This document shows, one piece after another, positions 64,000 through 64,000 of a stretch of 64,000 nucleotides of DNA. The translations under genes and the position numbers were made by a program. The stretch's first letter is position 1. The number at the start of each line of letters is the position of its first letter. Source of the stretch: Arenibacter hampyeongensis (GTDB taxonomy: Bacteria; Bacteroidota; Bacteroidia; Flavobacteriales; Flavobacteriaceae); contig NZ_PIOB01000001.1 in the NCBI RefSeq assembly GCF_002909255.1, positions 248,001 through 312,000 on the forward strand. Direction: 5' to 3'. Under the pieces are notes generated by a model. That model was not told the origin of the DNA, did no database searches, and saw nothing but the letters and a program-made list of their open reading frames with translations.

Positions 64000-64000
64000 A

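Overview
This is a 64 kb chromosomal window from a marine-type Bacteroidota, most likely family Flavobacteriaceae (something like Maribacter, Arenibacter or Zobellia; the genus is a guess). The evidence is gene content: gldH, PorW/SprE and an OmpA protein of the type IX secretion/gliding kind, a TonB-plug protein, DUF4292, DUF4837, DUF5687 and DUF6747 proteins, and a BrnQ carrier. The signals agree: many genes lack a clear Shine-Dalgarno sequence and carry the Bacteroidota -7 box TAnnTTTG a few to about 40 bases before the start codon. The sequence is AT-rich. I see no rRNA, tRNA, CRISPR array, prophage or transposase gene. The window reads as core chromosome with small accessory insertions.

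Layout. 1-8.6 kb: end of a Gfo/Idh/MocA oxidoreductase, thiL, a small zinc-ribbon-like protein, brnQ, a helix-turn-helix/RDD membrane protein, Xaa-Pro aminopeptidase, a secreted M28 peptidase and a small membrane protein. 9-14.3 kb: sdhCAB behind an excellent promoter, an orphan vsr and a methionine-type aminotransferase. 14.3-17 kb (minus): GNAT acetyltransferase, a candidate 35-residue gene with a strong terminator, and the scoAB CoA-transferase pair with a four-helix-bundle (23S IVP-like) gene inserted between its subunits. 17.1-22.5 kb (minus): ricT-gldH-mrcA operon, then trhO. 22.6-26.8 kb: a structured, possibly transcribed non-coding segment, recA, and a lipoprotein / ECF sigma factor / membrane-anchored beta-barrel cluster. 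26.8-32.5 kb: plsC divergent from trpS, then a 1251-residue protein with MG2-like and TonB-plug domains. 32.6-36.2 kb: dprA, an HU-like/SPOR protein, an acyl-CoA thioesterase and an aldo/keto reductase.

36.2-41.3 kb (minus): an envelope gene string with a flippase, dut, a TPR protein, a DUF4292 lipoprotein and an EnvC-like factor. 41.4-50.2 kb (minus): porW/sprE, bactofilin, AtpZ-like, a small membrane protein, then atpB-E-F-H-A-G; atpD and atpC are absent. 50.4-58.2 kb: an ABC exporter pair, a ferredoxin-reductase-like flavoprotein, a perfect 7-bp tandem repeat, a patatin phospholipase, a DoxX-like protein, holB and pgk. 58.3-64 kb: an MltD-like transglycosylase, a DUF4837 lipoprotein, a DUF6747 small protein and an OmpA/PD40/TPR protein running off the right edge.

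Functionally the window combines respiration and proton-motive force (sdhCAB, F1Fo), envelope building and remodelling (mrcA, mltD, EnvC-like, bactofilin, flippase), gliding/type IX secretion, and DNA maintenance (recA, dprA, holB, vsr, dut). I found no convincing new multi-gene system. The items most worth a second look are the IVP-like cassette inside scoAB, the structured segment before recA, the 35-residue gene and the perfect hairpins inside the atp operon.
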